A stretch of 30,560 nucleotides of DNA from Brumimicrobium sp041655765 (GTDB lineage Bacteria; Bacteroidota; Bacteroidia; Flavobacteriales_D; Crocinitomicaceae). Below the pieces are notes generated by a model that was not told where the DNA came from, did no database searches, and was given only the letters and a program-made list of their open reading frames with translations. Positions 22,676 to 30,560 of the stretch are shown here, one piece after another; the first letter of the stretch is position 1; each line of letters begins with the position of its first letter. A program made the translations under genes and the position numbers. The DNA is taken from positions 1 to 30,560 of the forward strand of contig JBBAEU010000025.1 in NCBI GenBank assembly GCA_041655765.1, given 5' to 3'.

Positions 22676-25600
22676 ATGTCTGATTACAGCAAATCACGAA
22701 GTGACTATCTCAAAATAATGTATGGGGGCGTGCGCAAAGGAGTTGATTCATTGCAAATCAACGCGGTTAATGACAACTCCTATGAAGCCGCTTCGCTTGA
22801 AAGCCAAGCAGCAATGGAACAAGCGGCCGCCGTGCTTGAGAAATCGCCCGACGTTAATCGTAACTGGTGGCAAAGAATATGGGATACAGTGCGCGAACAA
22901 AATCAAAACATTTCGCGGGGTCTTTTAAACTTTGTTGACGATATTGGTGATCTCGTTTTTAACGTGGCTGACTGGGCGGGCGGTGGTGTCGAATGGGCGC
23001 AAACAGCGCGTGATTATGACTGGGTTTCACCCGTTCAAAAATATATGTTACTTAGTGACGCCTCTGCCATGTTAACCGGCGATATTTTCACAAAGGAACA
23101 TTGGACGGGTTGGTCACCGGAAGAAGCGCGAGCAGCCCAAGAGGCAACCGCTTTAAGTTCTTATACTTCCGGTCTTAAAAATGTTAAAGTTTTTGGAACG
23201 GATGGTCAAAGTTTTGTTCGTGGTCTTGGCGAAGGTATTGGTTATCTTTTACCAAGCATTGCTGTTGGTGTGTTGACGGGAGGAACTAGTGCCGTCGCTC
23301 AAGGCGCAACATGGATACCAAAAGCCGCTTCATTAGGAACAATGGCCGCCGGTGCTTTCGCTGGTAAGACAAACGTCGTTTATCAAGAAACGGGCGAAAT
23401 GGGTAAAGCTGCATTGACCGGGTTAGCAAGCGCTGCCGTCGAAGTAGGGACGGAAATGTTGTTCCCCGGCGGCAAAGTTGCTGGTGTCATTGGTGACGCC
23501 ACAGTAACAACAACTTTTAAAGCTTTTGCTAAAGAAGTTGCTAAAGAAATGGTGCAAGAAGGCGCTGAAGAAGCAATTTCGGGCATTTTAGAGCCATTAG
23601 TAGATTCTATTTGGCAAGGGAAAAATGCTTTTTATGATGAAAACGGCCGTATAGTTTATGGCACAAAAGATTTTTGGTTTAGTGGGGAAAATAGTGTTTT
23701 AAGTCAAGCTGCAAGTGGTGCAGCAATTGGTGGTATTTTAAGTGGCGGGTCAACCTATATGAACAGTTTACAAGCCAAGAAAGCGTATGGCACTAATGGT
23801 GTTAATATTATGAATAATATGGCGGAAATTAGCAATATTTACGCGGAAATGAACAATTTAGAGCAACAAGGAAAACAAAATAGCAAACAATATCAACAAT
23901 TAGCGGAACAAGTCGCCAAACCTTTAGCGGAATTATCCGGTCAATTACAAGCATTAAAGGATGGAAAACTTAATTTAACGGAAACACAAAGAAAGAATAT
24001 TGGCCAATTATTTAGTGATCCACAAGCACTTAATAAAGCTATCGCTAGCGAAAGTGTCGATAATTATATTGGCGAAGCTATTAACGAGTTTTCTTCACGC
24101 GAAAAGGTCACAACGCGTAATCTATTTAATGAATTACAAAATAAATTCGGCACTGATTTTTCGCTTGAATTCGTGGAAATGAGTGGTGACGCCAAAGCAA
24201 GTTTTGATAGTAAAACTAATGTTATTAAAATCAACACAAAATACACTAATCAATTCGCTCCCGCTTTAGCGCATGAGTTTATTGGTCACGTTATTGGCGA
24301 CACAATGGACGCCAAAACGCGGACAAGTTTAGTAACAAAAATTACTGGGACACAGTGGTATAAAGAAAATGGTGCTAAGCTTCGCAAAGCTTATACCAAC
24401 TCGGCCGAATATAAATCACTACAAGAAGCTGGTAAAAAAGCTTATTGGCATAGCGAACTTATCAATAATTATATTGAGGCACAACTAGACCAAGGGTCAA
24501 ACGCTAAATCAATTAAAATGATAAGTGACGCTTTTTTACGTAACACGCTTTTAAATCGGTTAAGGGCTAATTTCTCAAAGTTTAATAACTATAAACTCAT
24601 TAAAAATAACGCTATTTTAAGCGAATTCATTAAAGGGGTTGAAACAACGTTCCAACTCACAAATAAAACCGCTGGCGTAGCACTACAGAAGTTTTTAAAA
24701 GGCGAAACTTTAACTGAGCTTGAACAAAAGTTATACGAAAAATACCAAGATATTTTCGACTTTGTTAAAGAGGTGCAAACCCAAGAAGTATTTTCTAAAG
24801 ATACCAGCGAAACAAATAATACTCCCGCTAAGGTTGAAACTGGCCAAAAAGTAGATGTCGAAGATCTTACGCCTTATGAAACTAATAAAGCAAAAGTTAT
24901 CAAAGAAGCAGCACAAGAAAAGGTCGGACAACTCATTAAAAATATTAAAACAGTTGAAGATATTTACCGCGCTATCGAAGGTGGCATTAGTGAAATGCTC
25001 GGCGAAGAGTTTAAGATTAAAAATATTAAAAAGAAAGCTCGTTTACTTTTTGAAGAATATAATTTATCGCCGGAAAAACTCAAAAAAGGTAATGTCACGA
25101 AATTTGTTAAAGACCTCTTAAATGTTGAACTACTTGGCACACATAATCTTGGGGACGGCACAATTACTTATGGTGATTATCTTCGATACAAAAAAGGCAT
25201 GGGTTTAAATCAAATACTAGCCGAAGGAACGGACTTATTTTATGATGCGCTTTCTTCACAAGCAGTTGATAGCAAGACCACAACAAAAATGAATAAACTC
25301 ATGAAGTGGCTCAATAGTGCTTTAGACGTAAATACCGAACTTCGCGCCACTATTGACTTTATTAAAAAGCTTAATACCATTAAAAAGAATCTTGGCAACG
25401 CCGTCGCAAAATATGGTAATACGGGTAATCTTGATACGTCCGCTGGTATTAAAGGGTTATTTAACCAATACTTTAAACAATTTGGCTTCACTAACCGCGG
25501 TTATTTATCAATGACTAACATTACAAGACTACAAGTCATGATCAATGAAGGAACGTTCCAAAACTTTATTAACAGTATTTTAAACCCTTATAAAGAAACC

Positions 25601-28525
25601 GTCGGTTTAAGTGGTTTACAAACGCAAGCGGACGCCATTGTTGAACTTGCTACTGATTTAGCGGGTAGTCGCACAACGAAACAAACACACATGACTTACG
25701 CCCAAGTTGAAGCCTTTAATAATCTAAATAAGGCTATTTATAAACTATATCAAGAATATAGCGCGGGCGCGCGTGAAGCAGTGCGTATTAAAGCCACTAA
25801 ACTTATCGAACGTGCAAAAGAAGTAAACTCACGGGTTAATTCACTTGGCATTAGTGGTAAGCTTAAGGCCGCCCTTTTTGACGCATTAAGTCCAAAGGAT
25901 ATTATCGCCTACATTAGCGGTGGCACAAACACGGAAACGTTTAACTATCTTTATACGGAACTTATTAAAAAACCTTATGAAGCGCAAATCGGCAAATACG
26001 TTGATTTTCTTGAGAAGCGCGATGGTTTAATCAAAGAATTAAAGAAAAAACAACATACTAAAGTTACAGTTGACGGCGTGAAAATGTCGAAATATTCGCT
26101 TTATCAATTTTATTTAAATATGCTTTCGCCAGATAACTTGGTGCGGATGCAAAATAGCAATCTAACTTATACAGATAAAAATGGCATTAGTAAACGCGTA
26201 TCATTTAAAGCTATGGAAGCAGCCACAAATCAATATTTAACAGCCGCTGAAATTGCTAATTTAGACGCAGTCTTTAATCTCTATAATACCGACGTCAAAA
26301 CGTATGTCGAAAGTATGAGTGAAAAGATTTTAGGCTTTAGTGTTTCGCGTGAAAACTATTACCCAATTGTTTCAAGTGACGCATTTAAAATCACGGACTT
26401 TACTAACCCCGCTACTCAAAAGTTTAATGTTAACGCCCTTAATAATGGCCGTTTATTAAAATTAAGTAATCGCCACACAGTTATTGAAATCAATGTTAAC
26501 CCCATTAACCTTTTCAACTCTTATATTGAAAGTATGACCATTACCGGCGAAATTGGTTTACCAAGTCAAGAGTTAAGTCGTGTTATGCAACTTAAAGACG
26601 CTAGTGGAGATAATTTCATGAGCGTTATTCAAGGTTATATGCCAAACGCCAAAACTTATATGGCTTCAATTATGAATAAACTCATTGGTAATCAAGAAGT
26701 TATTGATCGCAGTTCTTTCTTTGACAAAATGGTCGGGAAGTTTTCAACTGCTACGCTTGGTTTTAATGTCCGTTCAATGTTCAAACAATTCGGTTCATAT
26801 TTCACAGCATGGGAAAAAGTTGGTTTTACAACGGGTCTTAAAACATTTCTCAACCCAACGTCGTTATATCGAGTATTAAAAAATCGGGCGTATATCATGG
26901 AAAATAACGCAGTCTTTAGAAATCGTGTTTATAACCATGAATATATTCGCGGTGCTACACTTTCGGGCGGTGTTGCCCAATTTACAAGTAACACTATGCA
27001 AAAACTTGTTAGCTTCTCGCTTAAGGGCATGGAGTTCATGGATCGTATGACCGCTTACTCAACTTTTGCTTTAGCGGAAGAATATGTTAAAAAGACACAC
27101 GGTTATAAAATCGGGTCACAAGAAAACTTAAAACTTGCTAACGAAATGTTTACGGACTTTATTTTAGAAACACAGTCAAATAGTGATCGTATCGCCATGA
27201 GCCGTATTCGCGCTGGCGAAAAAGGCGCGATTATGAAAAACCTCTTTGGGTTATTCCAAAGTGACGCCCAAAATAAAGCCGGGTTACTTTTCAATATTAT
27301 CAATGATATGAATAATCAAGTTAAAGATATTAAACAAATTAAGGCCGATTTGTCAAAAGCAACTGACGCCACTGTCCAACAAAGTTTAAATGGCCAGCTT
27401 GGCCAACTTACTGCAAGTCAAAAGAAACTTGGTAATCGCGCTCGTGCATATTTTGCTGGGTTAGTGTTAAGCGGTATCGTTAGCATGTTGGCCGATTTAA
27501 TGGCCGACTGGTTATATGACCGGGAAGAAATCGAAGAAATTGACTATGCAAATAAAGCGCTTGAAATACTTTTAAATAGCACTATCGACTGGATACCTTA
27601 TTTTAATAATATTTATAACTGGGTCGAGTTCGATGGAGCAACCTTTGCGCCAATTGAAAACATTAACGATTTCATTAGTGCTTTTAAAAATCTTACTGAC
27701 GGCGATATTAAGCAACAAGATATTATGCAACTTGCCTTAAAGCTTGCGGAGTTAATGGGGTTACCCGCTAATAACGTGAGTAAACTTATTCAAGGTTTTT
27801 TAGGCAATTTTAAACCCGAATTAGCGTATCAATATAAGAGTGTTTTATATGGAGCGTCACAGTCTTATTTAGGGCGTGAAGTCACGGAAAATATCGAACG
27901 CGGCGACTATACAAAGGCGCAAGCTGCCTTAAGTTTCAACTATCAACTTTATAAGTTTGATATTGACGACGAAGTAGCTAAAGAGTTAATAGAGTTCAAG
28001 AAAAACGGCATTGACATTTCCATTGGTAATACGCCAACTTATTATACGGATGATGAAGGCGTGAAGCATGATTTAAACGCCCAACAAATAGCGGAATTCA
28101 AACGTGTTTATAACGTCGCAAATACTGTCATTAAAGACACAATGAAATCAAGCATTTATCAAAAACTCTCACTTGAGGAAAAAGCGAAAGCGATCAAGAA
28201 AATTAGTGACGTTTATTATGAAATCGCCAAAGGTTCGGCCACAAGTCGTTTAGCGTTACTTGTCGCGAAAACACAAAACAAAGTTAATACGGGTTTATTC
28301 GCCTCTACTATCGTTTACTTACAAAGTAAATATGAGGGCGTGCCAAATCGTAAAGAAAGACTAATTGCGGAACTTAATAAAATGAGTGGACTTACACGGA
28401 GTGAAAAACTCTTGATACTCAACACAATGGGTTACGCTATCGCCGAAAATAATCAAGGTGCGGTAATTGCATACCTTCGTAAGCTTGGTTTAACCATTAA
28501 CGAAGCCAATAGTTTCTTTAAATAA
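22676..28525 (+). CDS. giant internal/ejection protein with metallopeptidase-like motif
   Basis: A 1949-residue protein. N-terminal ~400 residues contain hydrophobic, Gly/Ala-rich segments (LLPSIAVGVLTGGTSAVA, then AALTGLASAAVEVGTEML), like membrane-active parts of ejected proteins. Around 500-610 there is a zincin-like region: strand NVIKINTKY, H533-E-F-I-G-H538, then candidate third ligand E601 in NNYIEAQLD. HExxGH differs from common HExxH by one extra residue, as in dipeptidyl peptidase III. The middle is long and helical. Near 1345-1560, ATLGFNVRSMFKQFGSYFTA and NEMFTDFILETQSNSDRIAM resemble the conserved C-terminal part of phage large polyvalent/ejection proteins. A transmembrane segment is near 1595-1610 (FAGLVLSGIVSMLADLMA). 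It is the last late gene before the terminator. Confidence 0.72.
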   Translation: MSDYSKSRSDYLKIMYGGVRKGVDSLQINAVNDNSYEAASLESQAAMEQAAAVLEKSPDVNRNWWQRIWDTVREQNQNISRGLLNFVDDIGDLVFNVADWAGGGVEWAQTARDYDWVSPVQKYMLLSDASAMLTGDIFTKEHWTGWSPEEARAAQEATALSSYTSGLKNVKVFGTDGQSFVRGLGEGIGYLLPSIAVGVLTGGTSAVAQGATWIPKAASLGTMAAGAFAGKTNVVYQETGEMGKAALTGLASAAVEVGTEMLFPGGKVAGVIGDATVTTTFKAFAKEVAKEMVQEGAEEAISGILEPLVDSIWQGKNAFYDENGRIVYGTKDFWFSGENSVLSQAASGAAIGGILSGGSTYMNSLQAKKAYGTNGVNIMNNMAEISNIYAEMNNLEQQGKQNSKQYQQLAEQVAKPLAELSGQLQALKDGKLNLTETQRKNIGQLFSDPQALNKAIASESVDNYIGEAINEFSSREKVTTRNLFNELQNKFGTDFSLEFVEMSGDAKASFDSKTNVIKINTKYTNQFAPALAHEFIGHVIGDTMDAKTRTSLVTKITGTQWYKENGAKLRKAYTNSAEYKSLQEAGKKAYWHSELINNYIEAQLDQGSNAKSIKMISDAFLRNTLLNRLRANFSKFNNYKLIKNNAILSEFIKGVETTFQLTNKTAGVALQKFLKGETLTELEQKLYEKYQDIFDFVKEVQTQEVFSKDTSETNNTPAKVETGQKVDVEDLTPYETNKAKVIKEAAQEKVGQLIKNIKTVEDIYRAIEGGISEMLGEEFKIKNIKKKARLLFEEYNLSPEKLKKGNVTKFVKDLLNVELLGTHNLGDGTITYGDYLRYKKGMGLNQILAEGTDLFYDALSSQAVDSKTTTKMNKLMKWLNSALDVNTELRATIDFIKKLNTIKKNLGNAVAKYGNTGNLDTSAGIKGLFNQYFKQFGFTNRGYLSMTNITRLQVMINEGTFQNFINSILNPYKETVGLSGLQTQADAIVELATDLAGSRTTKQTHMTYAQVEAFNNLNKAIYKLYQEYSAGAREAVRIKATKLIERAKEVNSRVNSLGISGKLKAALFDALSPKDIIAYISGGTNTETFNYLYTELIKKPYEAQIGKYVDFLEKRDGLIKELKKKQHTKVTVDGVKMSKYSLYQFYLNMLSPDNLVRMQNSNLTYTDKNGISKRVSFKAMEAATNQYLTAAEIANLDAVFNLYNTDVKTYVESMSEKILGFSVSRENYYPIVSSDAFKITDFTNPATQKFNVNALNNGRLLKLSNRHTVIEINVNPINLFNSYIESMTITGEIGLPSQELSRVMQLKDASGDNFMSVIQGYMPNAKTYMASIMNKLIGNQEVIDRSSFFDKMVGKFSTATLGFNVRSMFKQFGSYFTAWEKVGFTTGLKTFLNPTSLYRVLKNRAYIMENNAVFRNRVYNHEYIRGATLSGGVAQFTSNTMQKLVSFSLKGMEFMDRMTAYSTFALAEEYVKKTHGYKIGSQENLKLANEMFTDFILETQSNSDRIAMSRIRAGEKGAIMKNLFGLFQSDAQNKAGLLFNIINDMNNQVKDIKQIKADLSKATDATVQQSLNGQLGQLTASQKKLGNRARAYFAGLVLSGIVSMLADLMADWLYDREEIEEIDYANKALEILLNSTIDWIPYFNNIYNWVEFDGATFAPIENINDFISAFKNLTDGDIKQQDIMQLALKLAELMGLPANNVSKLIQGFLGNFKPELAYQYKSVLYGASQSYLGREVTENIERGDYTKAQAALSFNYQLYKFDIDDEVAKELIEFKKNGIDISIGNTPTYYTDDEGVKHDLNAQQIAEFKRVYNVANTVIKDTMKSSIYQKLSLEEKAKAIKKISDVYYEIAKGSATSRLALLVAKTQNKVNTGLFASTIVYLQSKYEGVPNRKERLIAELNKMSGLTRSEKLLILNTMGYAIAENNQGAVIAYLRKLGLTINEANSFFK

Positions 28526-28567
28526 ATTGCTACTCGTTTTTCTCCCCAAATGCTACCCACTAAACAA

Positions 28568-28592
28568 AAAAAGCACATTATATGTGCTTTTT
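28568..28592. terminator. bidirectional rho-independent terminator at the phage/host junction
   Basis: AAAAAGCACAT (28568-28578) pairs perfectly with ATGTGCTTTTT (28582-28592) around a TAT loop. The 11-bp stem has T runs on both strands, so it can end the phage late transcript (plus) and the tRNA-Gly transcript (minus). Confidence 0.85.
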
Positions 28593-28600
28593 CTATCAAA

Positions 28601-28640
28601 TGGAGCAGGTGACGGGAATCGAACCCGCGTATCTACCTTG
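28601..28640 (-). other. candidate prophage attachment site (3' half of tRNA-Gly)
   Basis: Phage genes end at 28525 and chromosomal genes begin with this tRNA, whose 3' half faces the phage. Integrases commonly use tRNA 3' halves and the phage restores the gene. The partner copy and the integrase would lie left of the window; no second copy of this segment is seen in 1-978. Inference from arrangement only. Confidence 0.4.
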
Positions 28641-28674
28641 GCAAGGTAGTGTTCTACCATTGAACTACACCTGC
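28601..28674 (-). tRNA. tRNA-Gly (anticodon GCC), CCA encoded
   Basis: On the minus strand a complete cloverleaf can be drawn: acceptor GCAGGTG (complement of 28668-28674) with CACCTGC (28605-28611), anticodon stem CTACC/GGTAG with loop TTGCCAA (anticodon GCC, complement of 28640-28642), and T arm GCGGG-TTCGATT-CCCGT. Discriminator U and CCA are encoded (28601-28604). Its 3' end faces the prophage, the usual orientation at a tRNA used as an integration site. Confidence 0.97.
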
Positions 28675-28686
28675 ATGCTGAAAATA

Positions 28687-28715
28687 ATAATAACACTCCT
28701 AAAAAACAAATGCAA
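28687..28715 (-). promoter_or_regulatory. promoter of tRNA-Gly
   Basis: On the minus strand TTGCAT (complement of 28710-28715), 17 bases, then TATTAT (complement of 28687-28692), a 5/6 match to the -10 consensus. Start of transcription would be near 28680, about 6 bases before the tRNA 5' end. The -35 box is weak (3/6). Confidence 0.55.
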
Positions 28716-28742
28716 ATAATGTTCTTAAATTAGAGTAAATAA

Positions 28743-28770
28743 TTGATTGGAAGGGCGTTTGTGGTATATT
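28743..28770 (+). promoter_or_regulatory. extended -10 promoter of gltX
   Basis: TTGATT (28743-28748), 16 bases, then TATATT (28765-28770) preceded by TG at 28762-28763, an extended -10 element. Transcription would begin near 28777, giving a leader of under 20 bases, too short for a T-box or other riboswitch. Confidence 0.65.
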
Positions 28771-28794
28771 TATAGGTGATTATAAGAGGTGTTT

Positions 28795-30465
28795 ATGAGT
28801 ACAGAAAAACTAGCAAACTTAATTTTCCCTGAAGCGACAGATTCGCTTTTGGATTTAGAACGAAAATATCCTGCTCGGTTATTAAAAGAGGGGGCGGACG
28901 TAACGCGTTTTGCCCCCTCCCCAACTGGTTTTCTTCATACCGGGAGTTTATTTACAGCGATGATCGCAAAGACGTGTGCCGCTCAAACGGAAGGCGTTTT
29001 CTTCTTACGCCTTGAGGACACGGATACGAAACGTGAAATTGAAGGGGCAGGTGAAACGCTCCTTAAGGAAATGAAACTTTTTGATGTGTTCCCTGACGAA
29101 GGTTATTTAGGCACGCATGAAGCGGGCGCATATGGTCCTTACAAGCAAAGCGAACGCGCGCCTATTTATAAAACCGTTATTAAACAGATGATTAAAGATA
29201 ATTTAGCCTATCCTTGCTTTTGTACAAACCATGATCTATCGCTCCTCCGCGCGACTCAAGAAGGAAATAAAGTCGTTCCTGGCTACTATGGCCCTTATGC
29301 GACATGTAGTTTTTTATCAAGTGAAGAAGCCATTACTAAAATTGAAAATGGTGAACCTTTTGTGATGCGTTTTCGTAGCCACGGGAACCATGAAACTAAA
29401 ATTAAGTTCAATGATTTGATTAAAGGGGATATTGAGATTGCCGAAAATGATCAACATATTGTTATTTTAAAAAGCGATGGTTTGCCTACGTATCATTTCG
29501 CTCATGTTTGCGATGATCACTTCATGCGGACCACCCTGGTCACTCGTGGTGAAGAGTGGATTAGTAGTGTCCCCCTGCATATTCAACTTTTTGAAGCGCT
29601 TAAATTTAATACCCCTCGTTACGCCCATTTACCAGTCATTAATAAACTCGATAATGGCAATAAGCGAAAACTTAGCAAAAGGAAGGATCCTGAAGCAGCA
29701 GTCACTTACTTTTTAAATCTTGGCTATCCTGTCAAAGCCATTTTAACTTATTTAATGTCGATTGCCAATTCTAACTTTGAAGAATGGTGGACAAATAATA
29801 AGACGGCGCCGTTATCAGCTTTTCCTTTTAATTTAGGAAAAATGAGCGTTGATGGTGCTTTATTTGATTTAGAGAAGGTTAACTTCTTTGCCCGTGAATA
29901 TATCGCTACCCTCAATGCAAAAGAAGTGGTTGAGGAATATTTGTCGTTTGCAAAAGCACAAGGAAATACCTCTCTAGTGAATCGAATTGAATCCAATAAA
30001 TCGTTATTTGAAATGATTTTGAATATAGAAAGAGAAACACCAAAACCACGTAAAGATTACTATCAATATGACATGATTTATGAATCTATTAAATTTTTCT
30101 TTGTTGATGAATTTAATGCGATGATTGAAAATGGGTTAATTGAAGAATTTAATCCACAAATTTCTAAGGAAGACCTTGTTCTTATCCTTAATGACTTCAA
30201 AATGAGATTAGTATATAAGCAAGGTAATGAGCTTTGGTTTGATAGCGTCAAACAAATTGCCGCCAGTCACAACTTTGCTTTGAATGGCAAGGAATTTAAA
30301 TCAAATCCTACCTTATATAAGGGAATGGTTGCTGATATCGCAGAAATTCTTCGCATCAGTGTTGTTGGAAGTCGTAAAAGTCCAAATTTATATGAAATCC
30401 TTACTATTCTTGGTCAAGCAGAGGTGAATCGTCGAATTGATGCCATCCTTGCAATGATTGCTTAA
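28795..30465 (+). CDS. gltX: glutamyl-tRNA synthetase (glutamate--tRNA ligase), long Bacillota form
   Basis: A 556-residue class I synthetase that charges tRNA-Glu with glutamate using ATP. The catalytic domain has the N-terminal nucleotide-binding motif FAPSPTGFLHTGS (39-51, HIGH-type HTGS at 48-51), the substrate segment RLEDTDTKREIEGA, and KLSKR (292-296) as the KMSKS loop. It is about 70 residues longer than the common ~480-residue form and has an extra N-terminal stretch (LANLIFPEATDSLLDLERKY), typical of the long GltX of clostridial and related Bacillota. I take ATG 28795, 5 bases after AAGAGG; GTG at 28789 overlaps that site. This is the only clear chromosomal protein gene in the window and marks the host side. 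Confidence 0.95.
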   Translation: MSTEKLANLIFPEATDSLLDLERKYPARLLKEGADVTRFAPSPTGFLHTGSLFTAMIAKTCAAQTEGVFFLRLEDTDTKREIEGAGETLLKEMKLFDVFPDEGYLGTHEAGAYGPYKQSERAPIYKTVIKQMIKDNLAYPCFCTNHDLSLLRATQEGNKVVPGYYGPYATCSFLSSEEAITKIENGEPFVMRFRSHGNHETKIKFNDLIKGDIEIAENDQHIVILKSDGLPTYHFAHVCDDHFMRTTLVTRGEEWISSVPLHIQLFEALKFNTPRYAHLPVINKLDNGNKRKLSKRKDPEAAVTYFLNLGYPVKAILTYLMSIANSNFEEWWTNNKTAPLSAFPFNLGKMSVDGALFDLEKVNFFAREYIATLNAKEVVEEYLSFAKAQGNTSLVNRIESNKSLFEMILNIERETPKPRKDYYQYDMIYESIKFFFVDEFNAMIENGLIEEFNPQISKEDLVLILNDFKMRLVYKQGNELWFDSVKQIAASHNFALNGKEFKSNPTLYKGMVADIAEILRISVVGSRKSPNLYEILTILGQAEVNRRIDAILAMIA

Positions 30466-30560
30466 ACGGACAATTAAATAAATTGATTTTGCACTACTTT
30501 CTTGCAATTTGCACTTATTTTGTATTAACATAAGGGTAGTTAGTTAAGAAAGGAATATTG
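30466..30560 (+). other. region after gltX, likely leading into another gene
   Basis: The 95 bases after gltX show no hairpin terminator. They contain TTGCAA and TTGCAC with TATTAA/TAACAT farther on, a possible weak promoter, and end with GAAAGGAATATTG, where GAAAGGA resembles a ribosome site for a gene starting at or after the window edge. Nothing more can be said. Confidence 0.3.

Overview
The window is most of the late (structural) half of a prophage integrated in a low-GC Bacillota-type chromosome (uncultured Bacilli, Erysipelotrichales or RF39-like lineages would fit, but this is inferred only from AT-richness, the long form of glutamyl-tRNA synthetase and the standard genetic code). Host DNA is seen only at the right edge: a tRNA-Gly(GCC) gene on the minus strand with its 3' end facing the phage, then gltX with its own promoter. 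The phage morphogenesis genes suggest a short-tailed (podovirus-like) virion: terminase, a long P22-type portal, an acidic scaffold, an N4 gp56-type major capsid protein, a head-tail connector, a tail hub and large ejection-type proteins. No tape measure or tail sheath gene is seen.

Layout. 1-134 (minus): start of an ArdC-like antirestriction gene that is cut by the window edge and runs leftward from a TTGACA promoter. 135-984: a non-coding divergent control region with inverted repeats, a CT-rich 8-bp tandem repeat and a GC-rich hairpin. 985-8816 (plus): packaging and head genes, many with overlapping stops and starts. 8816-14909: tail hub, apparently in two genes, the second carrying about eight Ig-like modules of 91-100 residues. 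14927-17394: four membrane proteins of unknown role. 17387-18412: a tail-fibre-like protein. 18430-21046: a diversity-generating retroelement (DGR). 21027-21638: a nucleotidyltransferase-like gene overlapping the reverse transcriptase gene. 21654-28525: two internal/ejection proteins, the second of 1949 aa with an HExxGH zinc-peptidase-like motif. 28568-28592: a terminator, then tRNA-Gly and gltX.

The main system is the DGR. The last ~25 residues of the 434-aa target protein (VR, 19654-19716) are a variant copy of a template repeat (TR, 19823-19885) exactly 169 bp downstream. Over 63 aligned bases there are 13 differences, and all 13 fall on TR adenines. Eleven TR codons are Asn AAC or have adenine at the variable position, and they have become Tyr, Asp, Gly, Cys, Ser and Leu. 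The reverse transcriptase (20018-21046) has the YVDD box and the GLGLNSSQ motif of DGR enzymes. Two tandem hairpins follow VR, one covering the stop codon, and the TR-RT spacer contains a GNRA-capped hairpin and a second stem. No Avd-type accessory gene is visible. Instead an NTase-fold gene is translationally coupled to the RT. Together the fibre-like protein, variable target, RT and NTase look like a cassette that diversifies the phage's receptor-binding tip.
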